A stretch of DNA of 64,000 nucleotides, taken from positions 62,001-126,000 of the forward strand of contig NZ_LBHJ01000008.1 of NCBI RefSeq assembly GCF_001006305.1, read 5' to 3'. Both the position numbers and the translations under genes were made by a program. Of this stretch, positions 51,830 through 61,175 are shown one piece after another (the first letter of the stretch is position 1; every line of letters begins with the position of its first letter). The DNA comes from Silvibacterium bohemicum. Its GTDB lineage: Bacteria; Acidobacteriota; Terriglobia; Terriglobales; Acidobacteriaceae. The notes beneath the pieces were generated by a model, which did not search any database, was not told the origin of the DNA, and saw nothing but the letters and a program-made list of their open reading frames with translations.

Positions 51830-52984
51830 CTACTTTACCAGTGAAGCGTTCTTGCAGGATGCCGGAGCGTTGACCGGGTTGCACCGGGCGACGACTCCAT
51901 CGGGCAGGCTGACGGAATATCCTGTCCACGAGGCCGGCTCGGATGCCGGATAGTCGGTGCTGAGAAGCTGAGCACCACTGGCGATTGCGGAGTCACGCTG
52001 CGTGGTGCTGTTGGTGCGCGCTTCCTTGGTGTCGGAGTCGGTGCGCGTGCGGATCAGATATCCCTTGCGAACTAGTGCTGCGATCTCTTCCTTTGAGCCA
52101 TCATTTTCTTCGATGAACGCGGCATCCGGCTCGCCCGGCTTGGCATTGGTGAAGATCACACGGCCGCGCAACGAAGGATGCCCTTCGAGATAAACAGGCC
52201 CCACCGGCCGCTGATCCATGAGGAAGACCACCTTGCCGCGCGCCGCATCGAGCGTGGGCCATCCGTTATTGAGGATCGCTTCTTCCAATGTGGCATGGTT
52301 GCCGCGGACATCATCCGGAGTAATCAGTTCGTTCGCTGGAAAGACGGAGCGGATTTCGGCATCGAGGGCATCGAAGGTTGCCGCCGTGAACTTCTCGGCC
52401 GTCGCGGCGTGATACTGCGGAGGCAGATCGGACTGCTTGGTCTCGACCAATATATAGACGGGCACATGGTTGGGATGAGCGTGCGACCAGGTGCGCACCA
52501 CCTCCAGGCATGCGGTGAAGGGCTGGCAGGTGCTGCGGTAGTCGAAATCCTGCACATGCATGACCTTGAAGCCCGGCTTCTTCATGACACCGTTCGGATC
52601 GAAAGGCGGATCGGCGGGAAGTCCGGCCTGTGCAACACCTTTCGGCCCCAGTGGGTCGGCAAAGCGGCCTCCCTGGCTATCGGCGTAGACGTCGAGCTCG
52701 ATCTGGCGCACACCCGCGTCGAATTGCTGATCCAACGGCTGGTGACGGTATTCGAGGCCTTGATAGAGCCGGGGATTTTTCTCCTGCATCAGCTTCACTT
52801 CGCTTGGCGCAATGCCCGCGTGATAGCTGTTGTGAGAGCCGATCACTTGAATTTGATTGATGTGTACGGAATCGTCCGCGGCCGTTTGTCCATCGGCGAA
52901 GGGAAGAGTCGAGAAGGAGAAAGCGGCGAGGGACAGAGCAGCGAGGCGCAGGAAAGCAGGCCTATTCGTGATCACTAAAATCAT
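51830..52984 (-). CDS. Secreted Ca2+-dependent phosphoinositide phospholipase C-like protein
   Basis: 384 aa. Signal peptide at about 1-32 (AALSLAAFSFSTLPFADGQ). The TIM-barrel PI-PLC signature includes IGSHNSYHAG (catalytic H50), QIELDVYAD (metal Glu/Asp) and MHVQDFDYRS (second His). It belongs to the Ca2+-dependent bacterial PI-PLC group. Whether it hydrolyses phosphoinositides of eukaryotic hosts or other glycerophosphodiesters is open. It converges on the GH9 gene. Confidence 0.88.
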   Translation of the reverse strand: MILVITNRPAFLRLAALSLAAFSFSTLPFADGQTAADDSVHINQIQVIGSHNSYHAGIAPSEVKLMQEKNPRLYQGLEYRHQPLDQQFDAGVRQIELDVYADSQGGRFADPLGPKGVAQAGLPADPPFDPNGVMKKPGFKVMHVQDFDYRSTCQPFTACLEVVRTWSHAHPNHVPVYILVETKQSDLPPQYHAATAEKFTAATFDALDAEIRSVFPANELITPDDVRGNHATLEEAILNNGWPTLDAARGKVVFLMDQRPVGPVYLEGHPSLRGRVIFTNAKPGEPDAAFIEENDGSKEEIAALVRKGYLIRTRTDSDTKEARTNSTTQRDSAIASGAQLLSTDYPASEPASWTGYSVSLPDGVVARCNPVNAPASCKNASLVK

Positions 52985-53491
52985 CTCCGGAGAACTTGTT
53001 CAGGAATCATAAAATCCCGGCAGGCATAAGCCTTACCAGGCTAGGCAAGAGTTCACCTAATCGGACGAGTTGAAGCATCAACGCGAATACGCGTTGATGG
53101 AAGTTGGTCAGGGCGAAAAGGTGAACGACGGGCTTGCCGGCGTATGAAACTTTGAGCGTTATGTTCTTCGAGACGCGGCGTAGTCAATTCGCAGCATCAT
53201 CGGTGTCAAGTGTTTCAAGCCCATGCCGGTGTGCCGTTTGACCCGCTAAAAAAATGCGAATTACGCAATATTTTTATCACTGTTCAATGACTCCATTGTG
53301 AAACCGCAGGAGCGATACCCGTCTTCATCATCTGTTCATATCGAGGAAGCGTGTGAGATAGGGTTCAGTTTCAACCTGAGAAGAAGTGAGTGAGAGGGAG
53401 TTTCATCGCTGCGCGATTCTCCAGAACCGATTGCAGAAGGGATTTTGCATGGGGCAGGGCTCGGCTTTTAGCCGGGTATCCTATGCCGCCC
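52985..53491. other. Gene-free region upstream of the phospholipase gene
   Basis: 507 bp with no supported gene. It contains a perfect 10-bp hairpin CATCAACGCG/CGCGTTGATG with a 4-nt AATA loop (53076-53099), about 90 nt upstream of the phospholipase start and thus possibly in its promoter or leader. The AT-rich stretch near 53260-53300 could contain a promoter, but I cannot define one. No convincing terminator follows the diguanylate cyclase stop. Confidence 0.6.
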
Positions 53492-56416
53492 CTAATTTTC
53501 TGCGGCAGGCGCGAACTCGGGCGATGCCTGGTCGGCGATCTCCGGTTCGGCGATCTCCGGGCAATACCAGCAGAAGCTGTTGCGGCGGGTCCGCTTCGCC
53601 GCGTACAGCGCGAGGTCGGCGGATTTATAGAGGCCTTCCTGCGTATCGCTGTGGTGCGGGAAGACGGCGACGCCGATGCTGCATCCTGTGCTGAGGTGTT
53701 CATCTTTAAAAGCGACGCCGGCCGAAAGGCCTTCTATGATGCGATGGCAGATTCTTTCTACGGAAACCGGGTCGTATGCGCTCGTCAGCAGGATCGCGAA
53801 TTCGTCGCCTCCCAGGCGAGCCACGCAATCCGACTCGCGCACCGCAACGCGCAGCCGGGCCGCAACTTCGAACAGGACCGCGTCTCCCGCATCGTGCCCG
53901 AAGGTATCGTTGATTCCCTTGAAGTGATCGAGGTCGACCAGCAGCAGTGCGAAAGGCTTGTCATAGCGATAGGCCGTTGCCGCGCGAGAACGAAACTGTT
54001 CCGTAAACATCCGCCGATTTGGCAGGGAAGTCAGCACATCGCAGTACGCGAGCTCTTCCAGCTGGCGATGGCTCTCGATCAGCTCGGCCGTCTGATCGGC
54101 TACTTGCTTCTTCAACAACTCCTTCTGCTTCATTAGTCCGCGCACCCGGAACTGCCACACTACACGCGCCAGGAAGAGAACCGTGAACATGCAAGCGGTC
54201 AGAAACCACCATGACTGCCACCACGGAGGGCTGATCGAGAAAGCGAATCGGGCCGCGACCGGGCTCCATTCGCCGCTTGGTCCGCATGCGATGACCTCGA
54301 AGACGTAGTGGCCTCCGGGCAGTCCTTCGAAGTGGACGCTTTTTTCGCTGGTCTCGCTCCAGGAGGTCTTGTAACCCAGCAGCCGATAGCGAAACCGCAT
54401 CCTCGTCTCCGAGGAGTAGTCCAGCCCGCTGAAGCGGATGAGGAGAGAATCCTGCGCGTGCGGCAAGACCAGCCGGTCGCCGGCCTGGAACTCGCGCGAA
54501 GTCCCTTCAATCGCTGTCAGTACCACGGGTGGGGCGGAGGCGGTCTTCTTCACAAGCGACGGCGACAGACGCGAGAGTCCTCCGGAGGTGCCGAACCAGA
54601 TGCTGCCGTCATGATCGACGGACAGGGCGAGGTCGTTGCCGTCATCCCAGATCAGCCCGTCCTCTCTTCCGTAGTGCCGCCATTGATTTTGATCGAACAC
54701 ATCGATGCCGTTATCGGTGCTGGCCCAGAGCCTTCCGGCCGGATCGAGCGCGAGCGCGTAAATCAGGTCGGACGAGAGGCCGTCCTGCTGGGTAAAACGC
54801 GACACTGCGATGCGATCACCGTGCAATTCGAGCCGGGCGATACCGAGAGCATCGCGATAGCCCAGCCAGAGTGATCCGTGACCCTCGGCGATGGCGCTCA
54901 GATCGTTCGATCTGAGACCGTCGGCGGTGGTGAAGATCCTCCAACTGCTGCCGTCGAAGCGGGCGACGCCTTGCGAGGTGGTGATCCACACCCTGCCGTC
55001 CTCGTCGGCGAGCACATCGCGAAAGACTGTCTGCGGCGGAAGACCGGGGATATCGATTCTCTCGAACTCCAGATCGGAGGAGCCATTGAGAGGTTTCCGG
55101 CTGCGCAAACAGCCTGCCGCCAGCCCCGCAACCCACAACCGGTGCTGCTGGTCGACTGCCATCGCAATCACCTGATCGATCTTTTGCCCGGCCGCGCTTC
55201 GATAGGTCTTTAGCAGCATTCCATCTTTACTGAAGCGGCTGATTCCGCCGGGAAAGGTTCCGACAAAGAAATCTCCAGCCGGCCCCTCCGTAATCGCCCT
55301 CACCCAGTCGCCGGCCAATCCATTGTGGGAGCTCCAGGAGTGTTCCAGCTTCCCGTTTGCGCCAAAGATGCTGAGACCCCCGCTGGTTCCGACCCACAGC
55401 CGCCCCGCGCGGTCGTGATGCACCGACCAGACGCTGTTATGCAGCAGGCCGTCTGCCTTCTGCCAACTCATCCATTCGCCGTGACCCAGACGGCGAACCA
55501 GGCCGCCGCCAAACATGCCCATCCAGAGGGAATCTCCGCGGTCCATCAGAATCGGGGCTACCGTATCCGAGGGAAGTCCGTGCTCGGGATCGATAAAGGT
55601 TTTGGCGCCGCCCCGGAAGATGACGACTCCCGAATCGCTGGAGACGTAGAGGCGTCCGTGCGTGTCGGCGAAAAGCCGGGGACGTGTGGCGTGGGTTATT
55701 CCCTCAGACCGGTCGACAAAGCGCGCCTGCGTAGAGGGACGCTCGTAAAGGTGGGTTGCACTCCGCACCCACAAATTGCCCTGGCTGTCTTTGGCGATCG
55801 CGGTCCACTGATCGTTGGGAAGTCCGGCAGGAGAGCCTATCTTATCTGCCTTCTGCCCTCTTAAATGCCAGATGTCTCCATCTCTCGCGAACCAGACATC
55901 GTCGCCGCTCACGTACAGCGCGCTCATCAGCCCGTTGGCCACATCGCTGAAGCGGTACCATCCAGCACCATCGGCCAGCCCGCGGATAATCCCGGCATTG
56001 TGTTCGAGATAGACATTCCCCGACCCATCGAAGGCGACCGCTTGGAATGCTTCCTTTTTGGTTCCGTCCACGACCTTGAATTGATGGCCCTCGCTGCGCA
56101 CGATTCCGCCCTGGGTTGCTACCCAGAGAACGCCCCGCGGCGATTCAGCCATGCCTAGAATTTCAGAATTGGGCAGACCGTCGGCGTGACTGAAAGCCCG
56201 GAATCGATTCCCGTCATAGCGGAAAAGTCCGTTGTCGGTGCCCACCCAGATATAGCCGGTCTGGTCTTGAAGCAGGCAGGTGGTGGAGAGATTGCCGAGA
56301 CCATCTTGGGAGCCGTATTGCCGAAAAGAGTACCGTTGAGCCCGCGACTCCGCGCCTGCTGCAAGCGCCAGCAGCGCCCCAACGCCGGCGGCTCGAATGT
56401 AACCAGCCAGGCTCAT
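53492..56416 (-). CDS. Periplasmic two-component-type propeller sensor with GGDEF output
   Basis: 974 aa. Signal peptide at 1-26. Two seven-bladed regulator propellers (about 30-650) with repeated blade ends such as GYIWVGTDNGLFRYDG and RLWVGTSGGLSIFG, then a Y_Y_Y domain (about 650-725), a membrane helix (about 730-752), a short coiled coil and a GGDEF domain (about 790-945) with intact GGDEF near 868-872. The sensor half is that of hybrid polysaccharide-sensing kinases, but the output is a diguanylate cyclase, so it would turn an oligosaccharide or similar signal into cyclic di-GMP. It diverges from the porin-cupredoxin genes. Confidence 0.92.
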   Translation of the reverse strand: MSLAGYIRAAGVGALLALAAGAESRAQRYSFRQYGSQDGLGNLSTTCLLQDQTGYIWVGTDNGLFRYDGNRFRAFSHADGLPNSEILGMAESPRGVLWVATQGGIVRSEGHQFKVVDGTKKEAFQAVAFDGSGNVYLEHNAGIIRGLADGAGWYRFSDVANGLMSALYVSGDDVWFARDGDIWHLRGQKADKIGSPAGLPNDQWTAIAKDSQGNLWVRSATHLYERPSTQARFVDRSEGITHATRPRLFADTHGRLYVSSDSGVVIFRGGAKTFIDPEHGLPSDTVAPILMDRGDSLWMGMFGGGLVRRLGHGEWMSWQKADGLLHNSVWSVHHDRAGRLWVGTSGGLSIFGANGKLEHSWSSHNGLAGDWVRAITEGPAGDFFVGTFPGGISRFSKDGMLLKTYRSAAGQKIDQVIAMAVDQQHRLWVAGLAAGCLRSRKPLNGSSDLEFERIDIPGLPPQTVFRDVLADEDGRVWITTSQGVARFDGSSWRIFTTADGLRSNDLSAIAEGHGSLWLGYRDALGIARLELHGDRIAVSRFTQQDGLSSDLIYALALDPAGRLWASTDNGIDVFDQNQWRHYGREDGLIWDDGNDLALSVDHDGSIWFGTSGGLSRLSPSLVKKTASAPPVVLTAIEGTSREFQAGDRLVLPHAQDSLLIRFSGLDYSSETRMRFRYRLLGYKTSWSETSEKSVHFEGLPGGHYVFEVIACGPSGEWSPVAARFAFSISPPWWQSWWFLTACMFTVLFLARVVWQFRVRGLMKQKELLKKQVADQTAELIESHRQLEELAYCDVLTSLPNRRMFTEQFRSRAATAYRYDKPFALLLVDLDHFKGINDTFGHDAGDAVLFEVAARLRVAVRESDCVARLGGDEFAILLTSAYDPVSVERICHRIIEGLSAGVAFKDEHLSTGCSIGVAVFPHHSDTQEGLYKSADLALYAAKRTRRNSFCWYCPEIAEPEIADQASPEFAPAAEN

Positions 56417-56659
56417 GATTTGGGATTTATCGGCAATCCGGCGTTTTCATTCCAACCGGCGCAGCATTTCCGCGAATCGTGTGTTCTCATAGGGATACCA
56501 ACGATTTTGCAATCCTGTCAGCAACCCTGGATGCGATCGGAGGGGACTTCCGAAGCGAGAGCTTTTTCACGATCCCTGTTGCCACGCCATAATAATCATT
56601 TTCACGTAAACCTCATACAATAAAAAGAGATCCCGTTCGTGCCAGGAGCCAGTCTATCC

Positions 56660-58204
56660 ATGAAGTTCATCTCGCGGACGATAGCGACCCTTACGGGAAG
56701 AGGGCTCTGTTGGATGGGCCTGACCGTCTTTACTGTGAGCGGGGCTGCCGCTCCCCTCCGCGCCCAGGAGGTCAGTGGGCCGGGAATGCCGGCCGCCGCC
56801 CAACCGGCGCAACCCACTCTCGCCGATATCCTCGCCGCCATGCAGAAGATGCAAAAGGAGCTCGACGACTCCCACCGGCAGGTGGAAAATCTTCAGCATC
56901 AGGTCTCGGATCTGCGTGCCCAGATCGGCTCCGGCAAGAATGCGGACGAAACTGCTGAGAAGCTGAATGACGCCGTCGATGAACTCCGCGACAACCAGGA
57001 AATGCTGAAATCCGAGGTAAAGACCCTCAACCAGGCCAAGGTGGAGACGGCTTCGAAATACTCGCTCACCCTCTCCGGGATGGTGCTTTTCAACTCATTC
57101 GTCGTTGACGGCGCGGTCGATAACCCGACTCTGCCAATAATCGCCCTGCCCAGAAATGGCGGGTATGTTCACCACTCGATCGGCGCCAGCATTCAGCAGA
57201 CCCAGTTTGGTTTCTTCGCCAACGGTCCTGAAGTGTGGGGGGCGCAAACCTCTGCGGAAGGCACAGCGGACTTCTTCGGCCAGCCCAATTACACGACAGT
57301 GACCCAAAACAATGGCACAAACCTGCGCCTGCGTACCGCCGACATGAATCTAGACTGGCATAGCACCAATGTCTCAGCCGGACTGGAGACGCCCTTGATC
57401 ACTCCCTTGTCGCCCACGTCGTATGCCACTGTCGGAGAGCCATCCCTGGCCTGGGCGGGCAATCTCTGGACGTGGCTGCCGCAGATCAAGATCGAGCACC
57501 GGATGCCGGTTTCGGGACAATCCCACGTTGCGGTTGCCTTCGGGCTGATCGACCCTACGACCTGGAACTACATCAACCAGCAAACCTACGGCATACAAAG
57601 AACCAGCCTGCAGCCCGGCTATGAGGCACGAGCCGCCTACGAATGGGGAAATACCGACCATCCCTACGAGCTAGGTGTCAACGGGTATTACACGAAGCAG
57701 CGGTATTCCTATACCGCAGCGATGAACCCCGAAACCCGGGACCTCGATTTTTGGAATACCGGCGCCGATTGGAAGCTTCCTTTGGCGCCCATCCTGACAC
57801 TTTCAGGAGAGTTCTACCGCGGGCGCGGAATCGGCGACCTCGGAGGCGGAGCCTTTAAGGATGTGGTGATCGATTCGGATGAGAATTACGCGTACGGCCT
57901 TGACGCGATCGGCGGATGGTCGCAGCTTAAGCTGCGGCTCAATAACCTCACCGAGCTGAATGCATTTTGGGGCGTCGACAACGCCAACTCGAGCCAGGTC
58001 CGCAATTCGGCTGATCTCGCCACGACAACCCCTACGCCGTACCTCTATCTAACAAGAAACCGGGCAGTCGGGTCGAATATCGTCTTTCGGCCCAAAACTT
58101 ACTTGCTCTTCTCCGGTGAATACCGGAATCTGCGGTCATGGTACTCCGCCGGTCCCTATGACTCTGCTCAAACTTTCACTTTGACGATGGGCTACATTTT
58201 CTGA
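56660..58204 (+). CDS. Coiled-coil outer-membrane porin (DcaP-like)
   Basis: 514 aa from the ATG at 56660. A signal peptide (about 1-36) precedes a Pro/Ala linker and a coiled coil (about 52-115; AAMQKMQKELDDSHRQVENL), then a beta barrel with alternating strands and an aromatic end (TLTMGYIF). The coiled coil plus barrel resembles DcaP-like trimeric channels. It ends one nucleotide into the cupredoxin gene, so the two are one transcription unit. The substrate is unknown. Confidence 0.8.
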   Translation: MKFISRTIATLTGRGLCWMGLTVFTVSGAAAPLRAQEVSGPGMPAAAQPAQPTLADILAAMQKMQKELDDSHRQVENLQHQVSDLRAQIGSGKNADETAEKLNDAVDELRDNQEMLKSEVKTLNQAKVETASKYSLTLSGMVLFNSFVVDGAVDNPTLPIIALPRNGGYVHHSIGASIQQTQFGFFANGPEVWGAQTSAEGTADFFGQPNYTTVTQNNGTNLRLRTADMNLDWHSTNVSAGLETPLITPLSPTSYATVGEPSLAWAGNLWTWLPQIKIEHRMPVSGQSHVAVAFGLIDPTTWNYINQQTYGIQRTSLQPGYEARAAYEWGNTDHPYELGVNGYYTKQRYSYTAAMNPETRDLDFWNTGADWKLPLAPILTLSGEFYRGRGIGDLGGGAFKDVVIDSDENYAYGLDAIGGWSQLKLRLNNLTELNAFWGVDNANSSQVRNSADLATTTPTPYLYLTRNRAVGSNIVFRPKTYLLFSGEYRNLRSWYSAGPYDSAQTFTLTMGYIF

Positions 58205-58926
58205 TGCGTGACTTAAAAAAAATATCCCCCTGGTTATGTTGCGTTACGGCAGCAATTGCTTTTGCGCTGCCGTCGTTTGCTCTCGGAGCCGAAATTACGG
58301 CGCAGGTCCACGTGAGATCCTCCGACGCGGTAAAAAAGTCGATGCATTTCTCCGACGAAGGCGTCGTCATCTGGTTGACTCCAGTGAATGCCGCCACTGC
58401 CGGAGCGGATACCGCCCCTCCTAAGGGACGCTTACAGCTCGCACAGAAGAACAAAGAGTTCGTTCCTCATCTTTTGGTGGTGCAGGTTGGAAGCGTGGTT
58501 GAGTTTCCGAACCTCGATCCGTTTTTTCACAATGTTTTTTCGCAATTCAATGGCAAGCGTTTCGATCTCGGCCTGTATGAAAGCGGCACTACTAAGTCGG
58601 TGCATTTCAATCGACAGGGTGTCTCCTATATCTTCTGCAACATCCATCCCGACATGAGTGCAGTCGTCGTCGCCGTTCCTACTCCCTACTATGCTTCGTC
58701 ATCGGCAACCGGAGCGCTCACCATTCATGACGTTGCGCCAGGTGTTTATGAAATGCACGTATGGGCTATGGGCAGCTCGGAGATATCTCTGTCCGACCTG
58801 GAACGCCGCGTGGTGGTATCGGCCGGAAGTGTCAACCTGGGAACCGTAACTGTCGACGAAGCTGCGGTTACGCCGCACAGCAACAAATTCGGCGAGCCTT
58901 ATCTGAGACAGTCGAGCAACTACTGA
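58204..58926 (+). CDS. Periplasmic cupredoxin-domain protein
   Basis: 240 aa. The start overlaps the porin stop by one base. Signal peptide at 1-28. The plastocyanin-like core reads FPNLDPFFHNVFSQF (His ligand) and later FCNIHPDMSAVV (Cys, His and Met ligands), the four-residue set for a type 1 copper site. Similar proteins are often named methylamine-utilisation-like, but no methylamine genes are present. The C-terminal segment (about 160-225) adds an Ig- or carboxypeptidase-regulatory-like strand set. It likely carries electrons or binds copper beside the porin. Confidence 0.82.
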   Translation: MRDLKKISPWLCCVTAAIAFALPSFALGAEITAQVHVRSSDAVKKSMHFSDEGVVIWLTPVNAATAGADTAPPKGRLQLAQKNKEFVPHLLVVQVGSVVEFPNLDPFFHNVFSQFNGKRFDLGLYESGTTKSVHFNRQGVSYIFCNIHPDMSAVVVAVPTPYYASSSATGALTIHDVAPGVYEMHVWAMGSSEISLSDLERRVVVSAGSVNLGTVTVDEAAVTPHSNKFGEPYLRQSSNY

Positions 58927-58940
58927 GGCTGCCCGGTCCG

Positions 58941-61175
58941 CTATTCGCCGTCGCCATGGAAGTGCATCTCGGCCAACCCGGTCATTCCCATGCCTCGTTC
59001 GCAGTCGGTAGCGTAGAGCAGCGTCTCTTCATCTTTCCAGGTGGGTGTACAGGCGTTGCAGTCACTGAAGGTGAGCTGGCGGTTTTTGCCGGATGCCGGT
59101 TCGAAGACCACGAGTTGCCATCTGCCCGCAATCATCCGTCGCAGGATAAGGCGCGATCCGTCGGGAGAAACTGCGGGTGAATCGAAATCGGAGCTCTCCT
59201 GTGCAAGCAAGCGCGGCGATCCATCAGCTGATATCTGGAAGAGGCTTTCGCGGCCATGCGTCTGCGGCGTGACCGCACTCAAGAGCCAGCCGCCTCCAGG
59301 CGCAGCGGAGAGCGTGCGCACATCCCATTCGGCGGGCGTCAACCGCTGCGGCTTGCCTGGTGTCGCCGTGGCCCCGTCGCACGAACGCGTCGCAAAGATC
59401 CACAGGCTTCCTTGTCCTCTCTTCTCGCGGAGAAAAGCCAGTGTCGCGCCGTCCGCCGACAGAGCACCATCCTCCGCGTCTTCGACCGTGCAGGAGCCTG
59501 CAGCAGGATTGGCCGAGCTTGTTCGCGCCAGCCGCGATCCTTCGACCGATGTTTCTTCCACCCAGATATCTCTGCCGTCAGAGCTGGCAGCAAAGCTCAG
59601 CTCGTCATTTGAGAGGGTGGCGTCATTTTGGCGAAGAGCGAGGGGCGAACCATCGCGGAGAATCTCGTACCCATTGCTGCGCATGGCCACATAGAGGATG
59701 CTTCCTGACGCGGCCTTCGGCGCGCTGCGCAAAAATGCGGAGTCCGCAACAACCCGATTGGCCATGCTGCTCGTCGGCACGCGGTCGAGGTGCTTGTGCG
59801 CGGAATAGAAAGTGACGAGCCAGAGCGCGACGATCACCGGAGTGGCGCGGGCCAGATAGGTCGGAACCGGCGGCTTCTTACGATCGCTCCGTTGATCGTT
59901 CTGGGTAGCGACATCGCTCGACATCAACTGGGCGCAATAGAAGGCAACCAGAGCTATGCCGATCCATAGCTTGAGGAAGTGCAGCGGCGTGAGAAATGTT
60001 GGACCGTGACCTCCATCGGAAAGATTGCCCACATTGCAGAAAGCCACGTACAGCGTCAAGAACATGATGGCCGCACGTGATTTCCCGCGATTGCAAAGCG
60101 CGGCTACGGTTGGCGCTGCTGCGCCGATAAGAACGACGAAATGATAAGTAGCGGGGTTCGACGACACCAACAGGAGCAGCGTGAGATAAAGGCTCCAGTC
60201 CAGCGTCTCCCGATCGTCGCTTTGAAAGCCCAGACGCAGAAAGACCAGCGCCATCGCCGCAAGAACAGCCTGCCACAGCGGATAAAGAACCGCATACAGC
60301 AGCGGCGAGTAATGGAGCGGATGAGGGTTCAGCTCCGGTTCGAATAAGAAAAGCCGATGAAAGAGAGCAGTCGACGAAGTTCCCGTCTGCAGAAAGGGAT
60401 TGGTGCTTTCGCCCTGCAGTGTTCGCGGCAGTTGCTGCACCAGGTAATCGGTCATCGCAGTGTGCCCGACCACCAGAAACGATATGCCGATGCAAAGAGC
60501 GAAACATAGCAGCGCGGCGTTCAGCGATTTCCAACGCCTCTTGAGGAGGAAATAAAGGCAAAAGAAGATCGGATAAACCTTGAGCGCGCCGGCAATGGCA
60601 ATGCAAACCCCGCTCAAAACCTGCTTCCGCCGCATGTGACTCACATACGCAACCGCGAGAAGAGCGAAAACAAGCAGGTGCATCTGTCCCAGCAGAAAAC
60701 TGTTGCGTAGAGGAAAGACGGCGCAGAGCGCGATGATCCAGGTGCGGCGAATCGACAGGCCGGTGAACTTTCCCAGCAGCTGAAGCGTGGCAATCAACAA
60801 CACAACGTTGAAGACGAGCCACAGATGTTTTGCCTGCAGGACAGGGAAATAGGAGAAGGGAAGCAGCGGAAGCGCGGAAAAGGGAGTGAGCCCGAGAAAT
60901 CCCACCAGCTGATGTTCGACTCCGAAATGATCCGCTACGCGTTGCAGCCAGATCCAGTCGTAAATGCGGCTAAGATTGAAGCGTTCGCGGATCAGTCGCG
61001 CGACGACGTAGTATTGCGAGAAGTCAGAGTTGATCGACATCCAGCCGCGATAAATGCCCTTCCACAGCAGCAGAGTCGCCAGTCCGGCGGCGGCGATGAT
61101 TTCGAAAAACGTCTGCGCCGTCCCGCCGACCTTCGACCGGGTCTGCGCAGGCAGAACTGTGGATTGGGTCGTCAT
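58941..61175 (-). CDS. GT87-like membrane glycosyltransferase fused to a PD40 propeller
   Basis: 744 aa. The first ~450 residues hold about ten membrane helices of the DUF2029/GT87 polyprenyl-sugar-dependent mannosyltransferase type: NSDFSQYYVVARLI (acidic residue in the first loop), then FPLRNSFLLGQMHLLVFALLA and GALKVYPIFFCLYFLLKRRW. The remaining ~290 form a soluble PD40/TolB-like propeller (SADGATLAFLRE, SPDGSRLILRRM, TPTWKDEETLLYAT). The start overlaps the nucleotidyltransferase stop as ATGA. It probably moves sugar from a lipid carrier outside the membrane, with the propeller facing the periplasm; substrate unknown. Confidence 0.85.
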   Translation of the reverse strand: MTTQSTVLPAQTRSKVGGTAQTFFEIIAAAGLATLLLWKGIYRGWMSINSDFSQYYVVARLIRERFNLSRIYDWIWLQRVADHFGVEHQLVGFLGLTPFSALPLLPFSYFPVLQAKHLWLVFNVVLLIATLQLLGKFTGLSIRRTWIIALCAVFPLRNSFLLGQMHLLVFALLAVAYVSHMRRKQVLSGVCIAIAGALKVYPIFFCLYFLLKRRWKSLNAALLCFALCIGISFLVVGHTAMTDYLVQQLPRTLQGESTNPFLQTGTSSTALFHRLFLFEPELNPHPLHYSPLLYAVLYPLWQAVLAAMALVFLRLGFQSDDRETLDWSLYLTLLLLVSSNPATYHFVVLIGAAAPTVAALCNRGKSRAAIMFLTLYVAFCNVGNLSDGGHGPTFLTPLHFLKLWIGIALVAFYCAQLMSSDVATQNDQRSDRKKPPVPTYLARATPVIVALWLVTFYSAHKHLDRVPTSSMANRVVADSAFLRSAPKAASGSILYVAMRSNGYEILRDGSPLALRQNDATLSNDELSFAASSDGRDIWVEETSVEGSRLARTSSANPAAGSCTVEDAEDGALSADGATLAFLREKRGQGSLWIFATRSCDGATATPGKPQRLTPAEWDVRTLSAAPGGGWLLSAVTPQTHGRESLFQISADGSPRLLAQESSDFDSPAVSPDGSRLILRRMIAGRWQLVVFEPASGKNRQLTFSDCNACTPTWKDEETLLYATDCERGMGMTGLAEMHFHGDGE

